Below, piece by piece: positions 1-11,207 of a stretch of 64,000 bases of DNA. A program made the translations under genes and the position numbers. The first letter of the stretch is position 1. Each line of letters begins with the position of its first letter. The notes under the pieces are model-generated. The model searched no databases. It had not been told where the DNA came from and saw only the letters and a list, made by a program, of their open reading frames with translations. This DNA is from Verticillium longisporum (Eukaryota > Ascomycota > Sordariomycetes > Glomerellales > Plectosphaerellaceae): assembly GCA_019188255.1 (NCBI GenBank), contig JAETXT010000015.1, forward strand, positions 1,364,001 to 1,428,000. Reading direction: 5' to 3'.

Positions 1-3000
1 GACGTTTTCTGTTTTGTTAGCATGGGGTCATGATCGTGATCCCCAGGTGTTCGTTCAATAGAGTATGATTCAAATGCCGTGTTTGGTCGCCGTTGTGTGT
101 TTTTTGTGATGTCCGCGTGTGAAGGTTAGTGCTTCACCATAGTGCTCCCGTGGCCGACCCACGAAAGTTTCCTCTGCAGCCACGTCGCAGCAAATTTCAC
201 CAAGGCAAATAAAGTTATCGTGTCGAGCGTAATGTGCGATGTTTCTCACCAAAAGGCCAATCGCATCCCTGCATCATCCATCCACAATAGAAGAGACCAA
301 TTTTGTGCGATCTGTTGTGCAACAGAGTCACTGCGTCGCCGCTGTTCCTGCTCCACGGGGTGCTTGCGCTTGGGGTGGGATGCCACTTGTTGGTCTTCGC
401 TTGCCCTCTTGACGATGACGATGGATGGAGTGGTGGTGCCGGTGACCGATGGTTCTCTCGTGACATTTTGGCTCGTGGTGTTTTGGGACATGGCCAGTTT
501 GGACTTGCCGGGCTTGCAATCTTTTTCTTTCTCTTTCTTTTTTTGAGTTCTTTCAAGGGTAACACAACGTCCCATGCCGTATGGTAGCCGTTGTCGCCTA
601 GAGTCACATGCGTCTCGTCCTGAGCGGCTTATTCGCTTGAAGGGTCGGTATGGACTTGAGACGACGGCATTGTTGTTCTGTTGGAGAAGGCGTCTACATG
701 CTTGGGTGCCTGACTGGGGAACAAAGGAGCCAGAATGACCAGACAGTACGCTGAACTTCCTCAATACGTAGACTGACGTTACTTGGGGCCGATAGCTATG
801 CAGGGTTGGGTTTCTGGTCGTGATTGAGGGGCTGAGAACTGGGAGGTCCTGTGCGTGATCCCCTGGATGGCATGTATGGACGTGTCAGCAAGAGAGCTTG
901 TAAGAATGAGAGCTGAGATTATCTCTGGACCCTAACAGTGGATATTGCGGCAGTGGGCTCTGCATGCCTGATGTCAGTCAACTGAATCCGATGAGCTGTC
1001 GTGACGCATCACATAGTTCGTTTCGATTGAGCGTTGCTATACCTGACCCAATGGCAATGGTGGCAGGATGCGTGGAGATCTGATCTGAGGAATTATCTCA
1101 GAGAACTCCCTGCGAAAGAGATTATGGACAAGGTATTGCAGAACGTGGTATCGACTGTATCCGATATTGCTTTCGGGCTTGGTTGCGCTCGATTTCTCGG
1201 TTTCGCCTGGAAACCCTATCACGGGACAAGCTTATCTGGGCATCACAGCATGCCAGACTTTGATTTAGCACAAACATAACGTCCTCTCAATTTCATTCAG
1301 GCCCGGAAGAGGGCCATACCCACGATGCATCTCCGGTGGGAGCAGCGAGCTGATCCTCTTCCCCGCATCATGGACCCCGTCCTGATCGCGTCCCCCCCGG
1401 AAATCTCATCTGACACGACTGGCGCCCATGTGATGCACCCTTTCGGCCAATACTGTCCGTTTTGAGATGGTTTGTCCGGGGGCCAAGCCAACAACATGCA
1501 CCAAGGGGGGACATAGCCACAAAGTTTGACTCTACGAGGGAAGCTGCATCGTGGTTCAGAGCTGGGGAGTAGCATTCGGGCGTCTCGGGACCGCTAGGAC
1601 GGGCTTGGGTTGCCCTTTTTCGACGCGTACCCGGGTGACAGCTGCATGAGGCTGGGGTCGTATCTGAGGCTCATGGGGTATTGGCGTGGCTGTATAGTTA
1701 CGGACTGCTGGCTTTGGGACAGGATGTTGAAGTTTAGGGCAGGTTGCATCACCTTTGCGCTACGTCGAAACCACTATCGCCCTTGTACAGCAAGGGGGAG
1801 GCAGATGCAAGAGGCAGGATCCAGGTCGTCGGGATGAGCAGAGCTTATCATTCTAGTCCGGCTGTTTGATAGATGCAAAGCCTTCCTATGGTTGGAAGAT
1901 ACTAGAAGGGTGGACCACCTCATGATGCATGTTAAGATGATGCGAATAAACTGGCGGCAGAAAATGGAATGCCCATAGTAGTAAAGGTTGGTAGAAAGGC
2001 GAAGTTCATCAGGCACTGGAGGAAGAAAGAAGAAGCAGGAAAAGCAGCATTGATTGAGCGATGCGGGAGCTATGATCTCCCAAAACAATACATAGTCAAC
2101 GCAACACCATGCCCTGGCCGACAACCGAGGCCATCACCAAGCCACCAAGACTTCATCTCTCGGCCTTCAGCCTCATGGCCCGACATGTCCCGTAGGACGC
2201 ACACCACTCAGCCGCCCGTCAGGAGTATGATAGAGATCTTCTGAGGATGCCTCGGCTGTTTCACTCGGTGTGATGAGTCTAGATTCAGCCCAGCGAGGCA
2301 TATGTAGGGTCGAGGTGACGTGGCGTAGGAGACTCAAACAGGAGTCTATCACGAAGGATCGAGAGAAACAATTTAATCAGAAGAAGCTCTAGGAGTGGCA
2401 GTCAAGAACATTTCTATCGTGAGCATTGCCACTTTGAGCGAAACTTGCGAAGTGAATGTACGCCGCACATGTGAAAGTGTTGGCTGGCTGTCGTGAGTTG
2501 GATCGCCATGGCGTGGCATGCAGATGTGGCGGGCGGTAGGCATATCGTGGTGCTCACGTTCAGCGCGTGGCATGCAGCCTCTTGGACGTTGGAATTACCT
2601 TAGCTCAGGATTACCTGGGCGTGGACGCACGCGTCTGGTCAGCTAAGGCTGGTTTGCGTTGTCAAGGTTCTGACATGGAGAGAAAGGGAGAGATAGATGT
2701 GCGGGGAAGGGAAGGGCTGGGAAGAAGAGCGAGATGAGCCAATGAGACGATGAAGGAAGAGTAGAGTTGCCGAGGCACGCCTATATCGGGCTTGGTGTCT
2801 GGCGTTTTGGAGAATAGCTAGATGGCGGGGGAAATGAACAGTCTGTGGCGTTGGACGTTTCTTTCGTACTATCGAGGTTCAAAGGATTGCAGTGAGCAGT
2901 GAGCATGCAAGTTGACATGAAACGAAATGACCACGAGACATGCAACCGGTGTCTGAAGATGGGGACGACCCAATATTGGGAAACACACGAACGAGAGCGC

Positions 3001-4570
3001 CCTTATTGTCAATGCCCTCTGTCTCTGCCTTTCGGGGGACAGGGTCTGGCCTGGCCTGGCCCGTTCTCCCCCCATAACTGTCTCTTGACAGTGGCCAAAG
3101 TCGGAACTGGCCGCATCGTGATCATGCCCTCAACCTTAACACGTCTCTCCTCCATTCGTGCCGTGCCATGTGTTCCCCACGCGCCTACGCTTGAGTGCAA
3201 AGAGGAGCAAAGAGGAGCTGGTGCGTGAGTTTGAGCGGCGCAAGAGGCTCAGAAGGGTATGCGCTCCGCACATGGTAAACACGCCAATGTGTCACCGATC
3301 ATGACGATGAGCGAACAGTCGACGACAGACCACATGCTGATCCATCTCGAGGAGGCCCCCCAGGCATCCACAGCGCCCACCGCATCCATGCGCCCCCCTC
3401 CGTCCTCCGGGGAAGAACAGCCTTCTGACGGGGGCATACAAACGCAACCAGACGAGCGAGATGCTCATGGATTTTCGCATCTAGCACCAAAACGGGCAAT
3501 GAACCGTGGACTGGGCCAATTATGGCGTCGTGCCAAGAAATCGGCCGCACCAAGTACCGGTTGGCTTTGAACGAGGGCGGCTTTGGAGGGGGGAAGGAAA
3601 TGGAGGCAAAAGGAGGGGGGCGTAGTAGCAAAGCAACAGAAGCAGCAGCACGAGCATCATCAGCTGCGGTCGGTCGTGGGCCTTGACTGTGGCTCTGGGG
3701 CCACCCCTGGTTCACTCCACCTCCCTGCTCCCCCGTATTTCTCCTCTCGCGCCCTGTCTCTCTCCGCTCCTCTCAGGTGTTTGGTCGCTATCGGTGTTAA
3801 GCTGACTCTTGTGCGTCCGGCTTAGGTTCTACCCCGCAGCCGGGGCGAGATGGGGGCACTCGGGTAGCCCACATTCCCCAGATTCACCGTTCATTGCGGC
3901 GCCCTCCTTGCCCTCCTCCCCCCCTTTTGCACAAGACGCTCGAGTTTATCTGCCCCAGACAATGTGCTCCCACTAAGTCGGACGGTTGGCCAAGACGCTG
4001 ATGGCTGTCGAAGACCGCCACCCTCGGCATCTTGGCTCGCTCTTCTTTGTCTGATTGGCTCTCGCAACCGTGTTTGTGTGCTTCTTCCGAGCAGCGCCAG
4101 AGCGGCTTGTCACCCCCCTTTCAAGGCAGGGCAACGCCAGGCAAGGCAAGCCCAGCCAAAGCTGGGGAAAGGCGCGTGGAGCTTGCCGGGTGGTGCAAGA
4201 TGCTAGGTTCGTAGTGTGTGATGCGTAATGGGGGCCCCATGAATAGGTAGGTGAGGGTGGATAGTGATGGGAGGGGTCCCGATCCCATGGTATGGGTCTG
4301 GTGTGGCCTGGTCTGGGTCTCGTCTGCTCTGGGACACGTCGCCGGTCGATCTACAAAAGGCCTGGGTGAGAAGCTTTCCTGAAATCCGATGCAAAGAGAA
4401 AAAAGGGTAGGCCCAAGACTCTCTCATCCCATCCTTCAAGGTCCCAAAAACGTCTCGGGGTGCACAAGCGACGACACGACAAGAACCAAGACCAGTACCT
4501 CACCGGCTGTTTCCCGAACAGCTTCATCCCATACTCACCCGCTCATACTCTTTCATACAGCCTGCCCATC
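1..4570. other. gene-free 4.6 kb left flank
   Basis: I see no convincing gene here. Open frames exist on both strands but none shows a recognisable domain, consistent codon use or fungal splice pattern. The last few hundred bases (about 3.7-4.57 kb) are C-rich and pyrimidine-rich, as expected of the promoter and leader of the transporter that starts at 4571. Confidence 0.5.
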
Positions 4571-6288
4571 ATGAGCCCACGCGATCGTGAGCTCGAGAAG
4601 GAGGACTTCGAGACCGAGCACATTGGCGACAAGGCGAACCGCGTCGACTCGGCCGATGGCGTCCGCACGCCTGGTTCCTCTGCTCCCGACCATGGCTTCA
4701 CGCCTGAGGAGCAGCGCAAGATCATCAGACGCGTCGATCGTCGCCTTGTTGTCATCGTCGGTCTGATGTACTGCGTCTCCCTCATGGATCGAACCAACTT
4801 GTCGGCCGCCGCCATTGCCGGCATGAATGTCGAGCTCAACCTCATTGTCGAGAACCGATACGTATGCAATACCCTTGAACCCCCAACTTCAGTGCCTGTG
4901 AATGGGTGCACCTTGGCTGACCACTGGGATACTCACAGAGCATCGCGTCGCTTGTCTTCTTCATCCCCTACATCCTCTTCCAGCCGCCGTCGACCATCAT
5001 CGTCCGCAAGCTGGGACCTCGCATTCATCTCGCAGGCATCTGCCTCATGTGGGGTAGCGTCATGATCGGCATGGGCTTTTCTCAGAACTTCACCCACCTC
5101 GCCGTGTGCCGTGTCCTTCTTGGTGTCCTTGAGGCTGGTTTCTTCCCCAGCTGCGTCTACCTGCTCAGCACCTGGTATACCCGATGTATGTGTTGCTCTT
5201 CAATCTTGTTAATGATGTCCGTCGCAGTTGATTGAGTATCATACTGACGTCTTGGCGTAGTTGAGGTTGGCAAGCGGTACTCCGTCTTCTACCTCCTCGG
5301 ATGCGTCGCCTCCGCCTTTGCTGGCATTCTGGCCTACGGCCTCATGCAGATGAACGGCCTCGCTAACCTGACCGGTTGGCGCTGGATCTTCATCATTGAA
5401 GGTATCATCACCTGCCTTCTCGCCGTCCTCGGCTACTGGCTGCTTGTCGACTTCCCCGATTCGAGGCGCAAGACTTGGAACTTCCTCGGCGAGCGCGAGC
5501 TCGAGTGGGTCGTTGCCCGCGTGACCCAAGACCGGGGCGAGGCCAAAACGCCCCCTTTCAACCCCCGCCGCTTCTTCGCTGCCGGCGCCGACTGGAAGAT
5601 TTGGGCTTACGCAATGATCTTCTTCAACACGACCACCCTGTCGTATGCCCTCGCCTACTTCCTGCCCATCATCCTCCAGATCAACATGGGCTTCACCGTC
5701 GGCGAGGCTCAGTGCCTTGTCCCCCCCTACGCCTTTGCCGGCTGCGTCATGTTCGCCACGGCCTGGCTCGGCGACAAGTACCGCGTCCGTGGCCCCATCA
5801 TCATCATCAACGTCATCCTCTGCCTCATCGGCCTCCCCATCATGGGCTTCCACCCCAACGCCAACGTCCGCTACTTTGGTGTCTTCCTCGTCACCGCTGG
5901 TGCCAACTCCAACATCCCCGCCGTCATGGCCTACCAAGCCAACAACATCCGCGGCCAGTGGAAGCGTGCCTTCTGCAGCGCCACTCTTGTCAGCTTTGGC
6001 GGCGTCGGCGGTATCGCCGGCAGCCTGCTCTTCCGCGCCCAGGACATGCCCCACTACCGCCCCGGCATGTACGCTTGCATTGCCTGCTGCCTGCTTACTC
6101 TCATCCTTGTCGGCATTCTGAGCCTTGACTTCAAGAGGCAGAACGGCAAGGCCGAGCGCGGCGAGAAGGAGCTGGAGAATAACGAGGTAAGTTTTTGTCC
6201 CCGCTCTCCTGCAACCAACTTTGGTGATACCCCTGAGACTAACAGAGCGCAGGAGGACTCGCAGCGCGGTTTCCGCTACACGTACTAA
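4571..6288 (+). CDS. MFS transporter, Dal5/allantoate-permease type
   Basis: Plasma-membrane major facilitator of the anion:cation symporter group (yeast Dal5, Tna1, Seo1 relatives), which import small organic anions such as ureides, vitamins or carboxylates. Exons are 4571-4861, 4939-5185, 5261-6186 and 6253-6288, giving 499 residues. All splice phases close and the last exon restores the aromatic RYTY tail common in this family. Visible motifs are a charged cytosolic N-terminus, then DRTNLSAAAIAGM at the end of the first membrane segment, and WYTR-x-E-x-x-x-R across the second intron, a family hallmark. About 12 hydrophobic segments follow. Using the earlier acceptor at 6245 for the last intron would shift the frame and lose the tail, so 6252 was chosen. 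The substrate cannot be read from sequence. Confidence 0.9.
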
Positions 6289-7139
6289 AGCGTGACGTGC
6301 CAACGGGCTGTCGGTGGAATGAGCGTGACTTTTATGAATGGAAATGAGAGCGATTATTGCTGGAAGTCGCTGCTGTGACTCCTTTCAGTAGGAAACGATT
6401 CTGTAGCTGGTCTAATGGGAATATAAGTTGCAAACTGTGAAATCGTCGCCGAGGCGTACTCGTGTTTTTTAAAGTGTCCAAGTGAGGACGTTTGATTAGA
6501 ATATTCCGGTGGCGTGCCGAGGTAGCGTACGGCAGTTACTGAGGCGTTGCGCCGATGCGGGGCCGTGCCGTTCTTATTTCGAAGTAGGGGTCACACCTGA
6601 CAGGTCACTGTGTCATATCATTGGCTTCCGTTCGATTTCAAGTACGATTCTGTGCCGTAGTATGTCATCCGGAGGCGCGGATCTTGGTTCCGTGCGTCAA
6701 ACTTCTTGTGGTGGTGATGGTACTTTTGCTGTGGTGGCTGCATTGAGATTACCCCTCATGTCCATGCGTGATGGCGGCCTCGGCACGATTTTCATAGCAA
6801 CAAATCACCAACAATCACATAGTCAGTCACTGATGTGAGAGAATCGAATGGCATTTCATTGTCATTTGCGCTTGGATTATTAACGCTTTGTCCGTGTAAG
6901 TTGGTTCCACTTCCTTTGCGATCATTCAGGGAAAATGGGTGGTGACTGGGGTTTCTTCGATTGTGGCCAATAATACCTTGCTGGGAAATCCTCGCATTTC
7001 CTTCTTCATAATTTAGAGCCGGTGATTAAACATGAAGCTGCTTTTATCATTGCCGTACTGGATCCTTCAGGCTGTTTGCCATATCCTTAAATTGGGCTTG
7101 TTTGCTCTCAGCGTTTTGGACGCTGCCAAGACGACCTGC
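6289..7139. other. intergenic region between convergent genes
   Basis: The 850 bp between the convergent transporter and GMC oxidoreductase genes holds only their 3' ends. I see no coding signal, repeat or RNA gene. Confidence 0.5.
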
Positions 7140-9068
7140 TTAGGCAGTGTCCTTGATGATGTCCGACAGTCTCTCTGCTAGAGCATATATTGTCGAGGTC
7201 AGATGACCACTGGTCTGGATTGGCATTACCGATGCATCGACGATGCGAACGTTGGCTGTGCCGTAGACCTTCAGCTCCGGGTCAACCACACCCCCTAGCT
7301 CCCTCGACATCATGGAGGCTGTGCCGACCGGGTGTGCATTGGGAACAGCTGGGTCAGTCTCGTCAGATCGTCTGTTGTTCCACAGGTGTCATGAAAGCTC
7401 ACCGTTATTTCGCGCCCACGTCTCCCATTGCGCGTCAGTGGCATCATCGGGCAATGTCACAGCATCTGGCAAAACCTGACCGCCCACATAAGCAGCGACC
7501 GGCTCTGATTGCCAGAACCTCTTGGCCAATCGTCCTGCAGCGACAGTTGTTTGAACATCGAAATCTGCGAGCATGAGACGAGGATCGAATAGCGGCTTGT
7601 CGATGTCTTCCTTGGATGACAGGTGAACGCTGCCCCTAGAGAAGGGGAATAGGATCCAGTAGTCCGAGAATTGAAGACCCACTGCGATAATGGTAAGGAT
7701 CTCGGCAATGGTGGCGCTCTTCTTGAACATGAGGTCATGCTGGATCGTAAATAGTTTCTCGATCACAGTTGCATTCAGCGCTCCGTCTCCTGAGGCCTCG
7801 ACTGATGCCCTAGCGAACTCGGGGATGCGAGCACGAGAAGAAGCTTCCACGGCTGCCAGCCGCTCACCGAAAAGGTTCTCTGCTGTGATGTACGCATAAA
7901 ATGCGTTGGTAGATTCTTCAAGGTTGCCATTATACACGAGCGTATGATGAGGTTGTTCCAGAAGGTTCTCGCCGACGCCTGGAAGATCGATTTTGGTCTC
8001 AATACCAAGAGCTTTGAGTATCCTGCCGATTCTCCTATCAGTTTGGACCAGTTGCGAACGCTGAGACGGATACTTACTGAGGATTACCAACGCCTGAGCC
8101 TTCGAGTACACCTGGCGTCCGGATTGCCCCAGCCGACACTACAACCTCTTTTGTGGCTCTAATGATCTTCATTTCACCTGCTTCGGTCAGATACTCAACT
8201 CCATTTGCGACTAACCCTTTTCCCTGGCATTGTGTCTGCTTCCGCAGCTGACGAGCCCACGTAATCCGCTTGACGGTGCCTTGCAGAATTTGCAGATTGG
8301 GGCGATGTTCGACAGGATGTATGTATGCTCGAGAGGAATCATATCGAACGTTGAGCGTCGGGTCCAGAGTTGATGGTGGATAAGAGTACCCCCGAACGCT
8401 GCCGCTGTTGAAGTCGGGGTTACGCGGGACGGAAAGGCTCTCCCACGCCGCGTGTAGACGAGGCGACGCCGAAGTGTTGGTGAACGCGGGGGCCAGACCA
8501 ACATGCAGCGGGCCTTTGAATCCGTGGTGCTGCGGTTCATATGATGCACCGGCAGCCAACTGGTCCTCCCGGGGGATGAAGTACTTCTCCGACTTTTTAA
8601 AGTATGGGAGCATGGTATCCCAGTTCCACCCAGGATTTCCGAGTTCTTCCCAAATATCAAACTCAGCGCGATTGCCCCTCACATAGGCCATACCTGTAAT
8701 TTTCAGTCTCTCGCTCCAACATGCGATACCGTGTTGCTCTTACCATTGATTGCGCTGGTCCCGCCCCAAACTCTGCCTTGGTGCAGGGTCACGGATCTGC
8801 CGCCCGCATGGACCTGTGGTGTCGTGGTGTAGTTCCAGTCGAGCCGAGTGTCAAACGCCTGGGCAAACTGGTCGGTCCCCCTGATGTGTGGATTGTCTCG
8901 TTCATCAGTGCCAGGTTCCACCACGACGACGTTCACCGACGGGTCCTCTGAAAGACGATTGGCAACAACCAACCCAGCTGTTCCGGCCCCAACAATGATG
9001 TAGTCGTATGACTGGGCATGAGCTAGTGTCAACCCCAGAACTGAGATAACTGCTGGGTGGAACCTCAT
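7140..9068 (-). CDS. secreted GMC-family FAD oxidoreductase
   Basis: Glucose-methanol-choline oxidoreductase: an FAD enzyme oxidising an alcohol or sugar, probably outside the cell. Reading from the minus strand, exons are 9068-8744, 8693-8078, 8022-7403 and 7348-7140, giving 589 residues, normal for the family. A signal peptide of about 19 residues is followed by the FAD-binding GAGTAG (27-32), the WGGTSAING region near residue 105, and the second GMC signature around GAIRTPGVLEGSG. The C-terminal active-site pair is present as AHPVGT and SGHLTSTIYA in the last exon. For intron 2 an acceptor 12 bases earlier is also in frame. I preferred the later one because it gives NPQILKALGIE, the usual spacing. 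The exact class (glucose oxidase, aryl-alcohol oxidase or dehydrogenase) cannot be told. Confidence 0.88.
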
Positions 9069-9167
9069 TCTAGCAGCCTATTGTGTCGACACAGCTAGAT
9101 GGTCAAAAGTTCGTGATGGCGACCTGGGCTTTCTTGGGGTGTGTTTTTGTATATTGAGGCCGTATCA

Positions 9168-9259
9168 GGTTTTAAAGGTTTTAAAGGTTTTAAAGGTTTT
9201 AAAGGTTTTAAAGGTTTTAAAGGTTTTAAAGGTTTTAAAGGTTTTAAAGGTTTGAAAGG
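9168..9259. repeat. 9-bp tandem repeat, about 10 copies
   Basis: The unit GGTTTTAAA is repeated head to tail about ten times without variation, except for a G replacing an A in the last copy. It lies about 100-190 bp upstream of the GMC oxidoreductase start codon, so it sits in that gene's promoter. Such near-perfect arrays usually differ in copy number between strains. Confidence 0.95.
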
Positions 9260-9771
9260 CCACGCAAAGTCCGCTGCGCACTGAGTGGCATGCGGGTCGT
9301 CGCTCCTCGGGCATATTTCAAGATCTTCGGTCCCGACGGGTAGCTGAGCTTGTTGCATTGAAGACGTTCGCCTAGCCTTTACTGTCAAGGGTCTGGCGGG
9401 AAAGCGATATTCTGCTTCGTTGAATGATATTTAGCCGAAACTGCAAGCCTGTTCAATCGATTGCCTTCCAGGTCGCGCCACCATCGTGCATGGTCATCTT
9501 TGTATGTCGTCCAATGGCAGATGACTAGCGACTCGCGGTTCAGGATTTTGAGCGGCGTTCAGGATAAGGCCTTGAGAAACCGAACTTGACGGTTATTGGG
9601 AAAACTGGCAGTCTGGCCCTGAGCATAAATTGAACCCTGACAAACCCGGTTCCGAAGCTGTAGTGAGCGGCATGAAAGGATGTTAAACTCGAATTATGGA
9701 AGACATTGTGGGATTGGATATTTGTGAATATGGCGCGGATAGCATTCTGACGAATATGCATCCGCGCCACT

Positions 9772-9866
9772 TCTGGGGCCATCCGTTCAACTTACACGCG
9801 ATTGTGACCCTCCCAGCTCTGGGGCCATCCGTTCAACTTACACGCGATTGTGACCCTCCCAGCTCT
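9772..9866. repeat. 46-bp perfect tandem duplication
   Basis: A 46-bp unit beginning TCTGGGGCCATCC occurs twice in direct succession (9772-9817, 9818-9863), followed by three bases of a third copy. The copies are identical, so the duplication is recent. It lies in non-coding DNA. Confidence 0.95.
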
Positions 9867-10317
9867 CGTCAAAAGCATGCGAAGTTTGAGAAAGCTGCCA
9901 TCTTAGGTAAGATAAGCATTGGCGCATTCTGCAACCTTCCTTGGATTACATTTCAAGCCACAAAAACAAAGATTGAACATGGCTCGGAAGTGTCATATCC
10001 CAGGACGGCCAGGATCGACGCTTTGCCGTGTGGATTCGAGGCGTGTGAGTGCAAGTAGCACTCCAACATTGCACTAAACCTAGAGTTCAAAGCCTCCAGA
10101 GGGTTTGCTGCGATCATTCCGCCATGCACTATAATGTCGTCTAGGCTGAGCCTAGGCTAAGTCTCCTGTCGGCTGATACTTCATTGAATGTAGAGACACC
10201 GAGACCAAATGGACAAGCTTCAATCGGTTGTCCAAACTATAGCACTCATCTCCCCCTAGAAGTTTGAAAATAAGAAGAATCGATACGAATGTTCCTGCCT
10301 GAAACTGAGAGTCACAA

Positions 10318-11207
10318 TCACAGATCTCCCTCCAGCAGGGGCGGGCCGTGGAAGTGCTGCCGACCGTACGCAAGATACCACAGCAAACTTACACCTGCAA
10401 AGCCTGCGAACACAACGCTGGGATAGTTCATCGTCGATGCATCCACTGGCAGGGCCACGGGCATGCAAAAAATGACCATCGAGAAGGCGTTCCATGTGAT
10501 ACAAATCATGTTGATAGAGAGGCCTAACCTCCCGTGGCTGAAAGGGGAGTTGGCCACGGCGCGTCAGCCTCGCAACACACTTACAAAAACCGGAAGTCCA
10601 TATGAGGTGGATAGAAAGACGGCGCGCACCCCTGTAATGCCATTAATAGCAGCCGATGAACCGAAATAGATGCATGCGAGAAGGGCGTTGACCGCGTCCG
10701 TCAGCCTGAGCGACCAGATTGGAACTCCCAGTCGTCTATCTACGCGGCTCCAGATGTGATGTCCTGGAATCGCTTTGTCGCAGGCAAAGGCGTAGGTAAT
10801 CCGGGATGCTGCAGTGATGGCACCGACACCAGCAAACAAGAGGATACCCAGTGGAAGGAACAGGAGATCAAAGCCGCCGGCAGCTGAGCCGTTAACGGTC
10901 TTGAAGAGAAGATCGATGGGTTGACCGTTGGCGACGGATAGCAGCAGTGACACGTCGGGGAGCACAAAAAGAATAGGAATCAGATAGACCAAGCCAGTTA
11001 TGCCCATGGCGAGGACAGAGAGAACTAAGCCCTTGGGGACCTCTCGGCGAGGATTCGGAACCTCTTCACAGATTAAAGCGACCATACCGTAACCGATCAT
11101 GGTAAATCCTCCTGTGAACTTATTAGTTTTTAGAAGAGGTTAATGCAGATCACTCTTAACGTACCTTGAAGCAAACCAACGAAAAAGGCCCAACCGGTCG
11201 TCCACCT
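10318..11207 (-). pseudogene. broken amino-acid/GABA-type permease (3' half)
   Basis: Relic of an APC-superfamily amino-acid/choline permease (Uga4/GabA-like). The minus strand reads WTTGWAFFVGLLQ, then a 53-bp intron (11164-11112), then the conserved stretch with CEEVPNPRREVPKG and TGLVYLIPILFVLPDV, a membrane-segment run, and MNYPSVVFAGF and HFHGPP near the natural end. Two lesions are visible. First, an in-frame TGA at 10566-10564 splits the loop between LLRG-like and SHGRLG segments. The frame is otherwise continuous on both sides, and no GT-AG intron in the right phase removes the stop. Second, upstream of about 11207 I find no exon for the first half (about five membrane segments, 200 or more residues). 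A sense codon such as CGA changed to TGA would fit a C-to-T mutation. No functional product is expected. Confidence 0.8.

Larger units (their letters stand above)
9069..10317. other. intergenic region with two tandem repeats
   Basis: This is the upstream region of the GMC gene and the downstream flank of the permease pseudogene. It holds a 9-bp minisatellite and a 46-bp tandem duplication, listed separately. No gene was recognised. Confidence 0.5.

Noticed and set aside
246..764. 172-codon minus-strand open frame near the left edge
   Set aside because: Low-complexity Lys/Glu and Ser/Arg stretches, no domain, and no clear continuation into further exons toward the window edge.
5239..6303. 354-codon minus-strand frame opposite the first MFS transporter
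   Set aside because: Shadow of a GC-rich, codon-biased gene; composition is Asp/Glu/Ala/Gly/Val with no family features.
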